Source: Euphorbia lathyris
Lineage: Eukaryota > Streptophyta > Magnoliopsida > Malpighiales > Euphorbiaceae
DNA length: 64,000 nt
Assembly: GCF_963576675.1 (NCBI RefSeq)
Contig: NC_088915.1
Location: 7,569,001 to 7,633,000 of the forward strand
Direction of reading: 5' to 3'
The position numbers were made by a program, and so were the translations under genes. The notes under the pieces were generated by a model that was not told the origin of the DNA, did no database searches, and was given only the letters and a program-made list of their open reading frames with translations. Positions 43,924 through 53,613 of the stretch are shown here, piece by piece; position 1 is the stretch's first letter; the number at the start of each line of letters is the position of its first letter.

Positions 43924-46006
43924 TGTTGGGGTTTAGTGTCCTATAGACAATTGTTCTAGGATACAAACTTAATGTAAATGAATTGTTCTTTATATCATTT
44001 GTTTAATGAGATATATGTTTTATAACTATATAAAGGCAATCCCTTTTAAGCACTAAATAAAGTCTAATAAAAGGAAATCCGTAAGTTTATTTAAAGTGAT
44101 TATAAAGTGTTCATACAAGCATGAAGTGAGACAAAACTTTATAGTAAACTGATAAACTTAAAACCACCCCAAGTCAAGTGATATGTTTGGGATTGACATA
44201 TCACTGTTGAGACTTGTATGTAACAATGTCTTCTGTCCGACAGAAAGCTGATCTCACAAGCTTCATATATACAGATATCTGGACAGTTACATAGATCCGA
44301 TGAAACGTTGTTCATTAGGATTGGGGATCCGATTTGAGATAACAGGATGGGTAGATTCATCCTTGTCACCTGTTCATCTCATTGGTATTAATAGGTATAA
44401 CTAATCCTCAGACTCAAAGGAATATTAATTGGTATTCTGGATTACGGAATGTGATGCTTTGACTCTGGTGTAACACGATCCTTAACAGAGATGACTCTGG
44501 GGTGTGAACAGTAGACGTTGGGTATCACAGGAAGTAACTGCGGAGTCGTTATATATTGGATTGAGCATTTATCACTCCCGATAAATGGGAGATACATCCA
44601 TGGATCGCTTGTGGAAGACTCGACTCTAAATCCTTACAAGGTGATAACTTAAGAGTAAGAAATACAGATTTCACTTAACCTATCTTTTTGAGTTGACTCG
44701 GCCTGTACAAGTAAAGCGAACGTCTCGCTATATGTGACTTGACATCACCCATAGTCATAAGATTCAGTTCAAGGATGTAGTTAATAAAGGTTCGAATTAT
44801 ACTGTAACTAATACGGAAAGGTTAACGACAGAATCAACCTGTCTTCTTATAGCTCTGGGGGAATGATTACGGACTTGCTAATCACATACTCTGTACATCA
44901 TTCCGTTATGCAAAGATTAAATATAATTCTTTGAAAATTAATTTAATAACGTTGCATACGGCTAGAAGCAATAAGAACCTAATGGATCACACATAAGACT
45001 TGGAACCTGAAAGAGAGATAGATGTTAATTAATTGATAGAAGCCCAATTGAGCCCAATAAGGCCCATGGACATAAGGGGGTCGAAATTCATGTAATGATA
45101 TACATGAATAATTAGTTTGATTTTGTTAATCCTAATTAGATTAGGAATATGAATTAAATTAATTAAGAGATAATTAAGTTAGGAGTTTTAATTAGATTAA
45201 TATACTCCTATTATTATCCAATAAGGTTATTATTATTATCCTTAATATATTAGATATATAGTGAAATAATAATTAGGAATTCTATTCCGAATGGAATTCC
45301 TATTCAGTAACCTAATTCTATCTAACTAGGGATTAAATACAAGAGATTATAAATACCTCTTCCCTTGAGATTTTCGAAATCCAAGCAAGCCATACCCTAC
45401 TTGTGATTTTCGAAATTCACCTAGTCTAAGTGAGAGAAAATTCGACACCCCTAGTTCGAGGATGAGATTTCTCTACAGCTTCGTTTGATCAATTAATTTT
45501 CATCCATTTCTTTTATCCTTGATCTTGTGTTGATTAATTAGAGGCAATCTACTTTGGTTGCTATTCAATGGTTGATTCTAAATTAATCATCCCGTGTTTT
45601 ATTTCGTGTTTGGGAACTCGAAGAAGAAAAACAAACAAAAGGGAGAAATTTGTTTTACTACTCGTACATCAGGTCAGTTCACGATTTCGCGGATTTCCGG
45701 AGATTGAACCGTTGGATCGTCGCGATATTTGGACAGGAGCTTCTAGACATATTCTTCCACGTTTCCACCGAAGGGATTGTCGTTCGGAGTTCTGGAAGGT
45801 CTGTTTCGGATAGGGGCAGATTGGTAGATAGTTTCTATCTCTTTTGAAGTTGTGGGCACTTCATTAACAATGGTAGATTGATCATCAAGAGGTAATTCTT
45901 CTTATCCCTCTTTATATGAAATAACGGTTAACAGATCTTGTGGTTTATGGAAATAGGTTAAAAAATTTATATTTCCGCTGCTATACCTTAGCCTAATTTC
46001 CAACAT
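43924..46006 (+). repeat. 3' LTR of the Angela-like element
   Basis: Same length as the 5' copy (2083 bp) with about 45-50 substitutions by eye and small compensating indels. TATA box at 45347-45355. Confidence 0.92.
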
Positions 46007-46011
46007 AGTCA

Positions 46012-47287
46012 GCAAGAGGGCATTGACTATGGTGAGACCTTTGCTCCCGTTGCTAGGTTAGAGGCTATACGTATATTATGTGCATATGATAGTTTCATGA
46101 ATTTCAAGCTATATCAAATGGATATCAAAAGTGCTTTTCTTAATGTATTTATAAACGAAGAGGTATATGTCAGTCAGCCTCCTGGGTTTGGAGATTCAAA
46201 ATTTCCAAACCACGTTTATAAACTCAAGGAGGCCCTGTACGGCCTGAAACAAGCACCACGTGCTTGGTATGAGAGGTTGACCAGTTTTCTACTGACCATG
46301 AACTATGTCAGAGGCAAAGCTGACACAACTTTGTTCATTAAGAAAAAGGGTAAAAATACCCTGCTCGCACAAATTTACGTAGATGATATAATCTTTGGTG
46401 CTACTGACGAATCTATGTGTAAAGAATTTAATAAACAGATGCAAACTGAGTTCGAGATGTCTATGATGGGCGAACTCAACTTCTTCCTTGGACTTCAAAT
46501 CAAGCAAGGGAAGAATGACATCTTCATTAGTCAGTCTAAGTATGCCAAAGAAATGTTAAAGAAATTTGATATGGAAGAATGTAAGCCCATATCTACCCCA
46601 ATGAGTACTGACACTGTCCTTTGTGCTGACGAAAAAGGTAAGTCAGTAGATAGCAAATTATATCGAGGTATGATTGGCTCCTTACTTTATCTTACTGCTA
46701 GTAGGCCTGACATTCAGTACTCAGTATGTTATTGCGCAAGACATTAAGCTGACCCCATGGAATCTCATCTTATAGCTGTGAAAATAATTTTTAGATATTT
46801 GCAGAGCTCAGTTAATGCAGGTTTATGGTATCCAAATACAAATGACTTCACACTCATTGGATACACTGATGTTGACTATGGACGAGATAGGCTAGAGCGT
46901 AAGAGTACTTCAGGAGGGTGTCACTTCCTTAGAAGCTGTCTAGTATCAACAACTGAAGCTGAGTACATTGCTGTTGGAATCTGTGTGGCTCAAGTCCTGT
47001 GGATAAAGCAACAGCTTGAGGATTATGGTGTAAAAACAGAAACAATAGAAGTCAAATGTGACAACAAGAGTACCATTGACTTATCCAAAAATCCAATCCA
47101 ACACAGCAGGATGAAGCATGTCAGCATAAGGCATCACTTCATAAGGGATCATGTACTCAAGGGTGAGATCAAGCTGACCTATGTTCCTACAGATGAACAG
47201 CTTGTGGATATCTTCACAAAGCCTCTGGCTCGTGAGCAATTTAACATACTAAGGAAAGCTATCGGTATGTCTAATCCTCTTCACTAA
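46012..47287 (+). pseudogene. Pol of element A, 3' part: reverse transcriptase and RNase H
   Basis: It resumes exactly where 36453 stopped. Reverse transcriptase motifs include MDIKSAFLN, LYGLKQAPRAWYERL and YVDD (46376-46387). A TAA at 46745-46747 interrupts the frame behind YSVCYCARH. In the RNase H part (TDVDYGRD, TTEAEYIA, CDNKSTIDL) twelve residues present in element B between CHFLGSCLVS and TTEAEYIA are missing in A, an in-frame 36-bp deletion at about 46951. The frame ends with TAA at 47285-47287. Confidence 0.88.
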
Positions 47288-47797
47288 AATTCTATGTTTA
47301 AATTGAATGTTGAGTGATTACCATGCTGAGTGATTTGTACTAAATTAGTAACCATTGCATGCTGAGCTAAATATGAAATATATCACCCTATGCTGAGTAG
47401 ACATACATACTGAGTGATTAACATACGCTGAGTTACTAAGCATGATGAAATTCTTCTACGTAAAACTGACTACTCAGAATATCAAACGTTTAGTACTCTA
47501 GATACTGAGTATATCCACTTGCACAATTAATGCTAGCACGTGTATTAAATAGCCACCTAGGATGACATAAGCGCCATAATTAGAAAACACATGCGCCGAT
47601 TGTGTCATAAATGCCAGAATAATTTTCGATTGATCATCTCGAGGTAAAACCGCCACTCCAACGTATCAGATCAACTCGGCATTTTTATAAATAGTGGACG
47701 AATTCCCACTTGTCTCTCTTTACACTCAATTTCTGGCATCCAATCTCTCTCTCTCTCTCTTGAATCCCAAAACCTCTCTAAAATCTGTGAGAAAATC
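47288..47797 (+). promoter_or_regulatory. Spacer with putative internal promoter of the third ORF (element A)
   Basis: A 510-bp non-coding stretch between pol and the third ORF. TATAAATAG lies at 47686-47694, 104 bp before the ATG (47798), followed by a pyrimidine-rich leader. The stretch from CCACTTGCACAATTAATGC (about 47517) to the TATA box is conserved in element B (56886-57065) together with the TATA box and its distance. CACGTG occurs near 47537 in A only. Five CTGAG words fall within about 107 bp at 47326-47432. Confidence 0.55.
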
Positions 47798-49621
47798 ATG
47801 TTTGATTCTCAAAACATCTCCGGTGCCGATTACGACCAAAATCGCTCCGATGAAAACCCTCCATCTCCTGCTCAGCATGACTATAATGAGACTTCTATTG
47901 AGTCTCAAGGACATGGTCAGCATGACCAATCCAAGGTCAATACTCCGAGCAAGAACCCTCAAGCTGACCCAGCAACCTCTTCGAAAAAGAAGAAAGAGAA
48001 GAAAGACAAGCAACCTAAGGAAAAGGAATTTCTTCAGGTTTACAACTGTGTAAAGAATTGTGAGGTACTTCGTTGCCGGTGGTTCTCCCCAAGTTTTGTA
48101 ACAGCTGAGCAACCGTTCTGTGAGTGGATCTCCAAAAACGGGTGGTCAAAATTCTTTTCTATTTCCGGTAAAACTTACCCCCGGCTAGTAAGGGAATTCT
48201 ATTCGAATCTCAAAGTGGATAAGGACAACGTTGACCATCTAGTCACCAAGGTCACAGGCAAGGACATCACGATAACCCCATCCTATCTAGCAACTTTGCT
48301 AAAGCTGCCAAACAAAGGTAAAGAATTCAGAACCACAAACGCCAAACTTGACTACCTCGTTGAATTCTGTAAACCAAAGGACCACAAGGGAGAAATAGCC
48401 AGTACGTGTATGGGCCAAAATCAAAAAATGGCCCATTACATCCTGACCAACTTCATATTTCCTAAGGTCAACTCCGCCTCATCAGCCTCAAAGTTCGAGC
48501 AAAACTTTATCTGGCACATGCTGACCTACCAACCACTCAATATGCCCGTCTTTCTCGTCGTTGCATTCCAACGGAGTACTAGGAAACTCAGGATGGGCTC
48601 CCTCATCAATAGAATTCTTGAGGACCATCAGGTAAGCACCGTTGGTGAAGCTGAGTCATGGGGAACTGAAATCACAGCGGCACTGCTGTTTGGGTTAGCA
48701 TACAACCAACCCCTCAAGTCTAAGAAAGGAAAGGGGATTATTGAGGAGAATGTGGAAGAAGTTAATGCTGAGGAAGGAGAACAAGCTATGCCAACCAAGA
48801 AAGGAAAGACAGTGTTGGTAAGCAAGGAACCTGCTGATCGCACTAGGCAGGACAAAAAGCGGAAAGCTGACCAGTCAGCAAATGATGTGAACACAGCTCC
48901 TAAAAAGCTAAGAATAGTATCCAGTGCAAGGAAAGCTGATGCTGAGCAAGGTCAAGAGGCACCTAAGTCAGCAGAAAAACTGAAAAGGCAAGTTGAGCCT
49001 GAGGAAGAGAGTGAAGATACTCCTGAGCAGCCTCTGAGAAAGAAGAAAAAGAAATCCTCTGGACTTAACCCAATCGATGCACTGCCTCTTGACTGTGTAA
49101 TCTCTAAAGACTTACACTTTGTGAGAAGTCAAGAAATTTACCTTGAAAAAACTCCTACTGACCAAGAAGAAGAATTGGGTGATCTTGGAGGTCAGTTTAA
49201 TGATGAAAAGACCGATAATGTTGAGCCAAGTAAGGATGTTGATGCTGAGCAAAATCAAACAGTTGATGCTGAGTAGGTTGAGAATCCAACTGTGCAAAGT
49301 AAGACAGTTGATGCTGAGTCCATAGAGAAAGACAAAGCTGTGGGAGATCTTAATGCTGACCTAGGGCTGAACTCCTCGTCTGAGTCTCTTGACTCCATTC
49401 CTGTTGATCCCTCTCCTCCAACTAATAAGAACAGCACTGGCAAAAGACTCAAACGAAAGGCTCAAAAATCTCCAGTTATTGACCTTCTGGATGATTCTCC
49501 GCTAAGTGAACCAATCTCTGACCTTACCACACTCCAGTTCCAGTTCTTCAACACCGTCATTAAACCAACCTTTCCACATGATTTTGATTTGACAAAATTA
49601 TTTAAGTTAATCCATGATTAA
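47798..49621 (+). pseudogene. Third ORF of element A (env-like position), truncated by a deletion
   Basis: From the ATG at 47798 the frame is open to a TAG at 49274-49276 and continues in the same frame to 49621. An acidic N-terminus and lysine-rich stretch precede a globular ~200-residue domain (RWFSPSFVTAEQPFCEWI, YPRLVREFYSNL, ITITPSYLATLLKL, MAHYILTNFIFP) that I know as a plant transposon protein of unknown function. Then come long acidic/basic low-complexity parts. Near 49568 coding sequence runs directly into the 3' LTR: the C-terminal ~480 codons seen in B, the polypurine tract and the first ~10 LTR bases are missing. No signal peptide or membrane segment is evident, so the name env-like refers to position only. 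Confidence 0.75.
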
Positions 49622-51040
49622 GGGGCAATTAAATTTAAGTGCTTTGATTTAATTGTACTAATATGTTTGTTCAATGTTGAGTATAAGTATAAATGAAAAC
49701 AGAAATAAAAAGTAAGACAGGACGAAGTCAGCATGAGAACACAGCACAAGCTGAGTGGAGTGCAACTTAGCATAATAGAAGAAAAGTCATCTTCAGAACA
49801 AATGCTTAAAGATGAAGCTGACCAAAGAAGCTGAGTGGAACGCAACTCAGTATCAAAGAAGAAAAGTCTTCCTCTAAACTAATGCTTGCAGACGAAGCTG
49901 ACCACGGAAGCTGAGTAAGAATATGACTCAGAAACAAAGAACAAATGCAACATCAATACAGTCAAGCTGAGTATTCGTCAGGACAGCACGAATGATCCGT
50001 TTGCTAGAAGACAAGATCTGACAACTGTCTGCACCAATAATAGAAACCTTGGAATTACGCACAGAGTCAATTTCGAGATGCATGGGTCAATTGTCCGTTA
50101 GCTAAAAGATGAACTGGCACTAGAAGACGCACCTGCGAGAAGAAGACAACCCCGATGTCTGCTAATTTCAGACGACAGGATTGGCCTGTAAATCTGAAGC
50201 TGACTAGAACAATGACGCAAGAAAGAGCCGTTTGAATCCAATGGATAATTCCAGATTCAAATCATTAGAGCTTCAGACCTCAACTATAAAAGGACAAGTT
50301 CATTCTTGGATCCTTTGCCGATTGTCGAAATACAAAAGAGAAAAAGAGCATATACATACAAAGCACATTCAAACAAGAAAAAGATCTTACACCAAACTTC
50401 CATTTCTGTGTAAAAGCTAGATTCATTTTGTAATCATCTAAAGTGTTCTTCATCTAGAAAGAACAAGTTTGTATCAATTGTAAAATTGAGAGAGTTGTGT
50501 TGAGTACTCGGTTTTAAGTACTCAGTGGTAGAGAAATCTAGGTGTTCGGTTATAGCACTTAGTAGGAGTTGAGTAGACGAATAGAGGAAGGTACTCTTAC
50601 ATATTCAACTGCCTTGTAAACGGTTTGTGCTCTACCTTTAAAGAGCTCAGTATTGGATTGAAAAAGCCCGGAGTGACTCTGGGGACTGGACGTAGGCGGA
50701 GAGGCCGAACTAGGATAAGTCGTGCTGAGTAATTTCTAACTCTCTCTCTCAATATATCTATTTATGTGTTGCTTGATTAAATTGCTCAGGATATAAATTG
50801 TAAAAGCTGACACTGAGTAATCTTGGTGCTGAGTTGGAAGCTGACCTCAAGTGTTAATTCCCAACTCACAAGTAAAACAGTTCTAGTCAGCATCTGACTA
50901 AAGCTGTCTTACATCTCTCGGCCGTGCTGACCTAAACTAAGTTAAGTAAATTAAAGAATTGATTAAGTCAGCATAATTAAGCTAAAAAGTTACATTAGTT
51001 CCTAACCCCCCCCCTTGGAACTAATCACACGGGACCAACA
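49569..51040 (+). repeat. 3' LTR of element A (5' end missing)
   Basis: It starts at CCTTTCCACATG, lacking the first ~10 bases, and ends CGGGACCAACA. TATA box at 50284-50293. Hairpin ATTAGTTCC (50994-51002) / GGAACTAAT (51017-51025) with 9 C residues. Confidence 0.92.
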
Positions 51041-51580
51041 GAATCTAGATACTACAATTGGATTAATATGCTCCGAAAACATCGATATAGGAGCAGAAGG
51101 CCAGTCTACTGACTTGGAAATATATTTGTATAACAAAAAGAGCCTCTCTTTTTTTGCACTCGGCATTGTTCCTGATTCCCTTTCTTTCTACCGGGATCAG
51201 TGTCTTCTTTCCGTTGAGCATCAATTGGAAAAGAGACTTCTACAAGTGGTTGATGGTCGACAGGTGTCAATCGGAGATCTTTCCCCATTGGCTATGTAGT
51301 TATGCTGTCTTTATTCGGTAACACCTAATAACAAAATTGAAACCATAACTTAATATGAACATCAATAAGTCTTCAAAATCTGTCATGTTCCTTATATTGA
51401 CTCTTGAAACTAATATTCAACTGATGTTTAGTAGTTGCACATTCATTGTCATGTAGGTTTCAGTAATTCTTTTTTTATCAATCTGTCTATCATATTTTAT
51501 TGGGCTCTTGTGCCATTTGTATCCCGTTATTCTCTATAGATGACTTTTTGTTTGGTTGGGGATTTGGGGTTGGAATCATG
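51041..51580. other. Host DNA between elements A and B with an exon-like open frame
   Basis: After the GAATC duplication the second unit of the 117-bp repeat resumes. A frame open from before the insertion junction to a stop at 51297-51299 reads ENIDIGAEGQSTDLEIY and later LLQVVDGRQVSIGDLSPLAM. It has a protein-like composition, but I do not recognise a family. The rest (51300-51580) is AT-rich and could be 3' untranslated or intron sequence. The same region continues behind element B at 63711. Confidence 0.35.
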
Positions 51581-53028
51581 TGTTGGTCTCGTGTAATGTA
51601 ATAGGATTAGTTCCAAGGGGGGGTTAGAAACTAATATAACTTTTTTGCTTAAGTATGCTGACTTAATTAAATGTTTGATAATTTAACTCAGCTTTAGGTC
51701 AGCAAGGCTGAGTGAAGTGTGAGACAGCTTTAATCAGATACTGACTAGAGCTGTTTCAAACTGCGAGTTGGGAAATAACACTTTAGGTCAGCTTCCAACT
51801 CAGCACTCAGATTACTCAGCGTCGGCTTATACAATTTATATACTGAGTAACTTAAGCAAGCAACACATACATATATATATCAAGAGAAAGGGTTAGAGAT
51901 TACTCAGCAGTCTTATCCTGGTTCGGCCTCACCGCTTACGTCCAGTCCCCAGAATCCTTCCGGGCTTTTTCAATCCACTACTGAGCTCTTTAAAGGTAGA
52001 GCACAAACTGTTTACAAAGCAATTGAGTATGCAAGAGTACCGTCTTCTATTCGTCTACTCAATCCTACTGAGCGCTATAACCGAACACTCAGATTTTCTC
52101 TACCACTGAGTACTAAAACCGAGTACTCAGCTTCACTCTCTCAACCTTTACAATTGATACAAGATTTGTTCTCTCTTAAACGAAGAACACTTTAGATGAA
52201 TACAAATTCACTCTAGACTTTTACACAGAGATTAGATTTGGGTGTAAGAACTTGCTTTTTCTAATTAGACAACTTCTCTTTTTGGATTTTCACTCTTGTG
52301 AAGATTTGCTTTTCTGTCTGTGCTTTCTTGTATTTCGGCAAAGGATCCAAGTGATGAACTTGTCCTTTTATAGCAGATTCTGAAGCTCCAATGATTTGAA
52401 TTCGGACATATCCGTTGAATTCAAACGGTCTTCTTTCGTCATTGATAGGTCAGCATTCAGAATTACAGGCCAATCCTGTCGTCTGAATTTAGCAGGCGCC
52501 AGGCTTGCCAGTTTCGTCTTCTTGCACCAGGTTTCGTCTTCTAGCGCCAGGTTTGTCTTCTTGCCAAATGCCAGGTGATCCATGCATCTCGAAAAGGTCT
52601 CTTGGTGTAATTCTGAGGCTTCTGAATTGGTGCAGATCTTTGTCGGACTTTGTCTTCTAGTCAACGGATCATTGGTGATGTCCTGATGAACACTCAGCTT
52701 GACTTGTTTGACGTTGCCTTTAAGATCTCCTTTGACGGGGCTGAGTTACGTTCTACTCAGCTTCTTCGGTCGGCTTCGTCTTCAAGCGTTTGTCTTGAAG
52801 AAGACTTTTCTTTTATGATGCTGAGTTGTGTTCTACTCAGCTTCTGTGGCTCATGCTGACTTTGTTCTGTCTTACTTTTTATTCATGTTCTCATTTATTA
52901 ATATACTCAACATTGAACAACCACATTAGTACAATTAAATCAAAGCACTTAAATTTAATTGTCTTAATCATGTGATTAACTTAAATAATTTTGTCAAATC
53001 AAAATCTTGTGGAAAGGTGTTTCAACAA
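51581..53028 (-). repeat. 3' LTR of element B
   Basis: TGTTGGTCTCG to TTTCAACA on the plus strand (1448 bp). TATA box (CTATAAAAGG on the minus strand) at about 52364-52374. Hairpin arms at 51606-51614 and 51627-51635 (one mismatch) enclose a 7-G run (C-run on the element strand). Confidence 0.92.
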
Positions 53029-53045
53029 ACTCCCCAATTTTGATG
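53029..53045 (-). promoter_or_regulatory. Polypurine tract of element B
   Basis: On the minus strand AAAATTGGGGAGTT directly precedes the 3' LTR, the expected plus-strand primer site. Confidence 0.75.
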
Positions 53046-53613
53046 TTAGCAAAAGTATTTAATTATGGAACTCAGTATTGAGGTTCCCCATGATCGTTAA
53101 CCTTTCTTATTCTTCTGAAATTACTCCCCCGTAAGGGTTGCATCTATTGACTTAATCCAACTCTAAACCTTCTAAGATCTAATCGAGTGAAATTAAGACA
53201 TGCCTTTACTGACTTAGTTCAATTCTAGACCTTCCAAGATCTAATTCAGATGAGCCTAGGTCAGTTTTCAGAAGTTGGTCACTACATGGAACATATAGTT
53301 ATTACTCAGTATCAAATATAGATATCAGAGTTTATCCTGAGTATGTTTTACTTGTATATTCCTTATGTTCACAAGTTTTAATTTGTTGTTCAATAAATGG
53401 TTAAATATGACAGATCAACATATAAGCACAAGTAAGCATCGCATAAAAATAGTTAGTGTTAGATAAAGGATGCATATATATAGATAGTCAGCACAACAAA
53501 ATAGAACACGCCAGGCATAAAGTTACAAGTCAAAAATTAAGACTATTACTAATCTATCTTTTTATGTTGACTTGAACTTGGTTTGATTTGCCCTTTTCCT
53601 TGGCTGTTCTTTG
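53046..53613 (-). other. Non-coding region between third ORF and 3' LTR of element B
   Basis: No further gene. Stops lie in all frames; the part next to 53613 holds a short lysine-rich continuation behind the third ORF's stop. An imperfect direct repeat (CTAAACCTTCTAAGATCTAA / CTAGACCTTCCAAGATCTAA) lies near 53162 and 53225. Confidence 0.5.

Larger units (their letters stand above)
36454..46006 (+). mobile_element. Angela/BARE-1-like Ty1/copia element nested in pol of A
   Basis: The 9553-bp element starts TGTTGGGG and ends CCAACA and is flanked by TAGTC at 36449-36453 and 46007-46011. Its two LTRs are both 2083 bp. The reverse transcriptase/RNase H sequence (VYMMQPEGF, LRSIYGLKQASRSWNKRFDE, YVDDILLIGND) is of the BARE-1/Angela kind, and LTRs near 2 kb fit that lineage. 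LTR differences number about 45-50 by eye (about 2%). Removing the element and one TAGTC rejoins the reading frame of element A pol at the insertion point. Confidence 0.93.
31288..51040 (+). mobile_element. Element A: SIRE/Maximus-like Ty1/copia retrotransposon with nested element
   Basis: LTRs at 31288-32771 and 49569-51040 enclose gag, a broken pol and a third ORF, in the copia order protease-integrase-reverse transcriptase-RNase H. GAATC flanks it at 31283-31287 and 51041-51045. Without the nested element (36454-46006) and its duplication it is about 10.2 kb. Assignment to the SIRE/Maximus lineage rests on the large size, the multi-zinc-knuckle gag and the extra ORF behind pol. The two LTRs differ at roughly 30-35 sites by eye (about 2%), so it is young, but pol is dead and the region between the third ORF and the 3' LTR is deleted. 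Confidence 0.93.

Noticed and set aside
47798..49621. True retroviral envelope gene
   Set aside because: Only the position behind pol fits. No signal peptide, furin-like site or membrane helix is visible, so it is described as a third ORF of unknown function.
52368..52664. 98-codon minus-strand ORF, repeated at 63046-63342
   Set aside because: Both lie in the two LTRs of element B and differ only by LTR divergence. There is no protein family resemblance.
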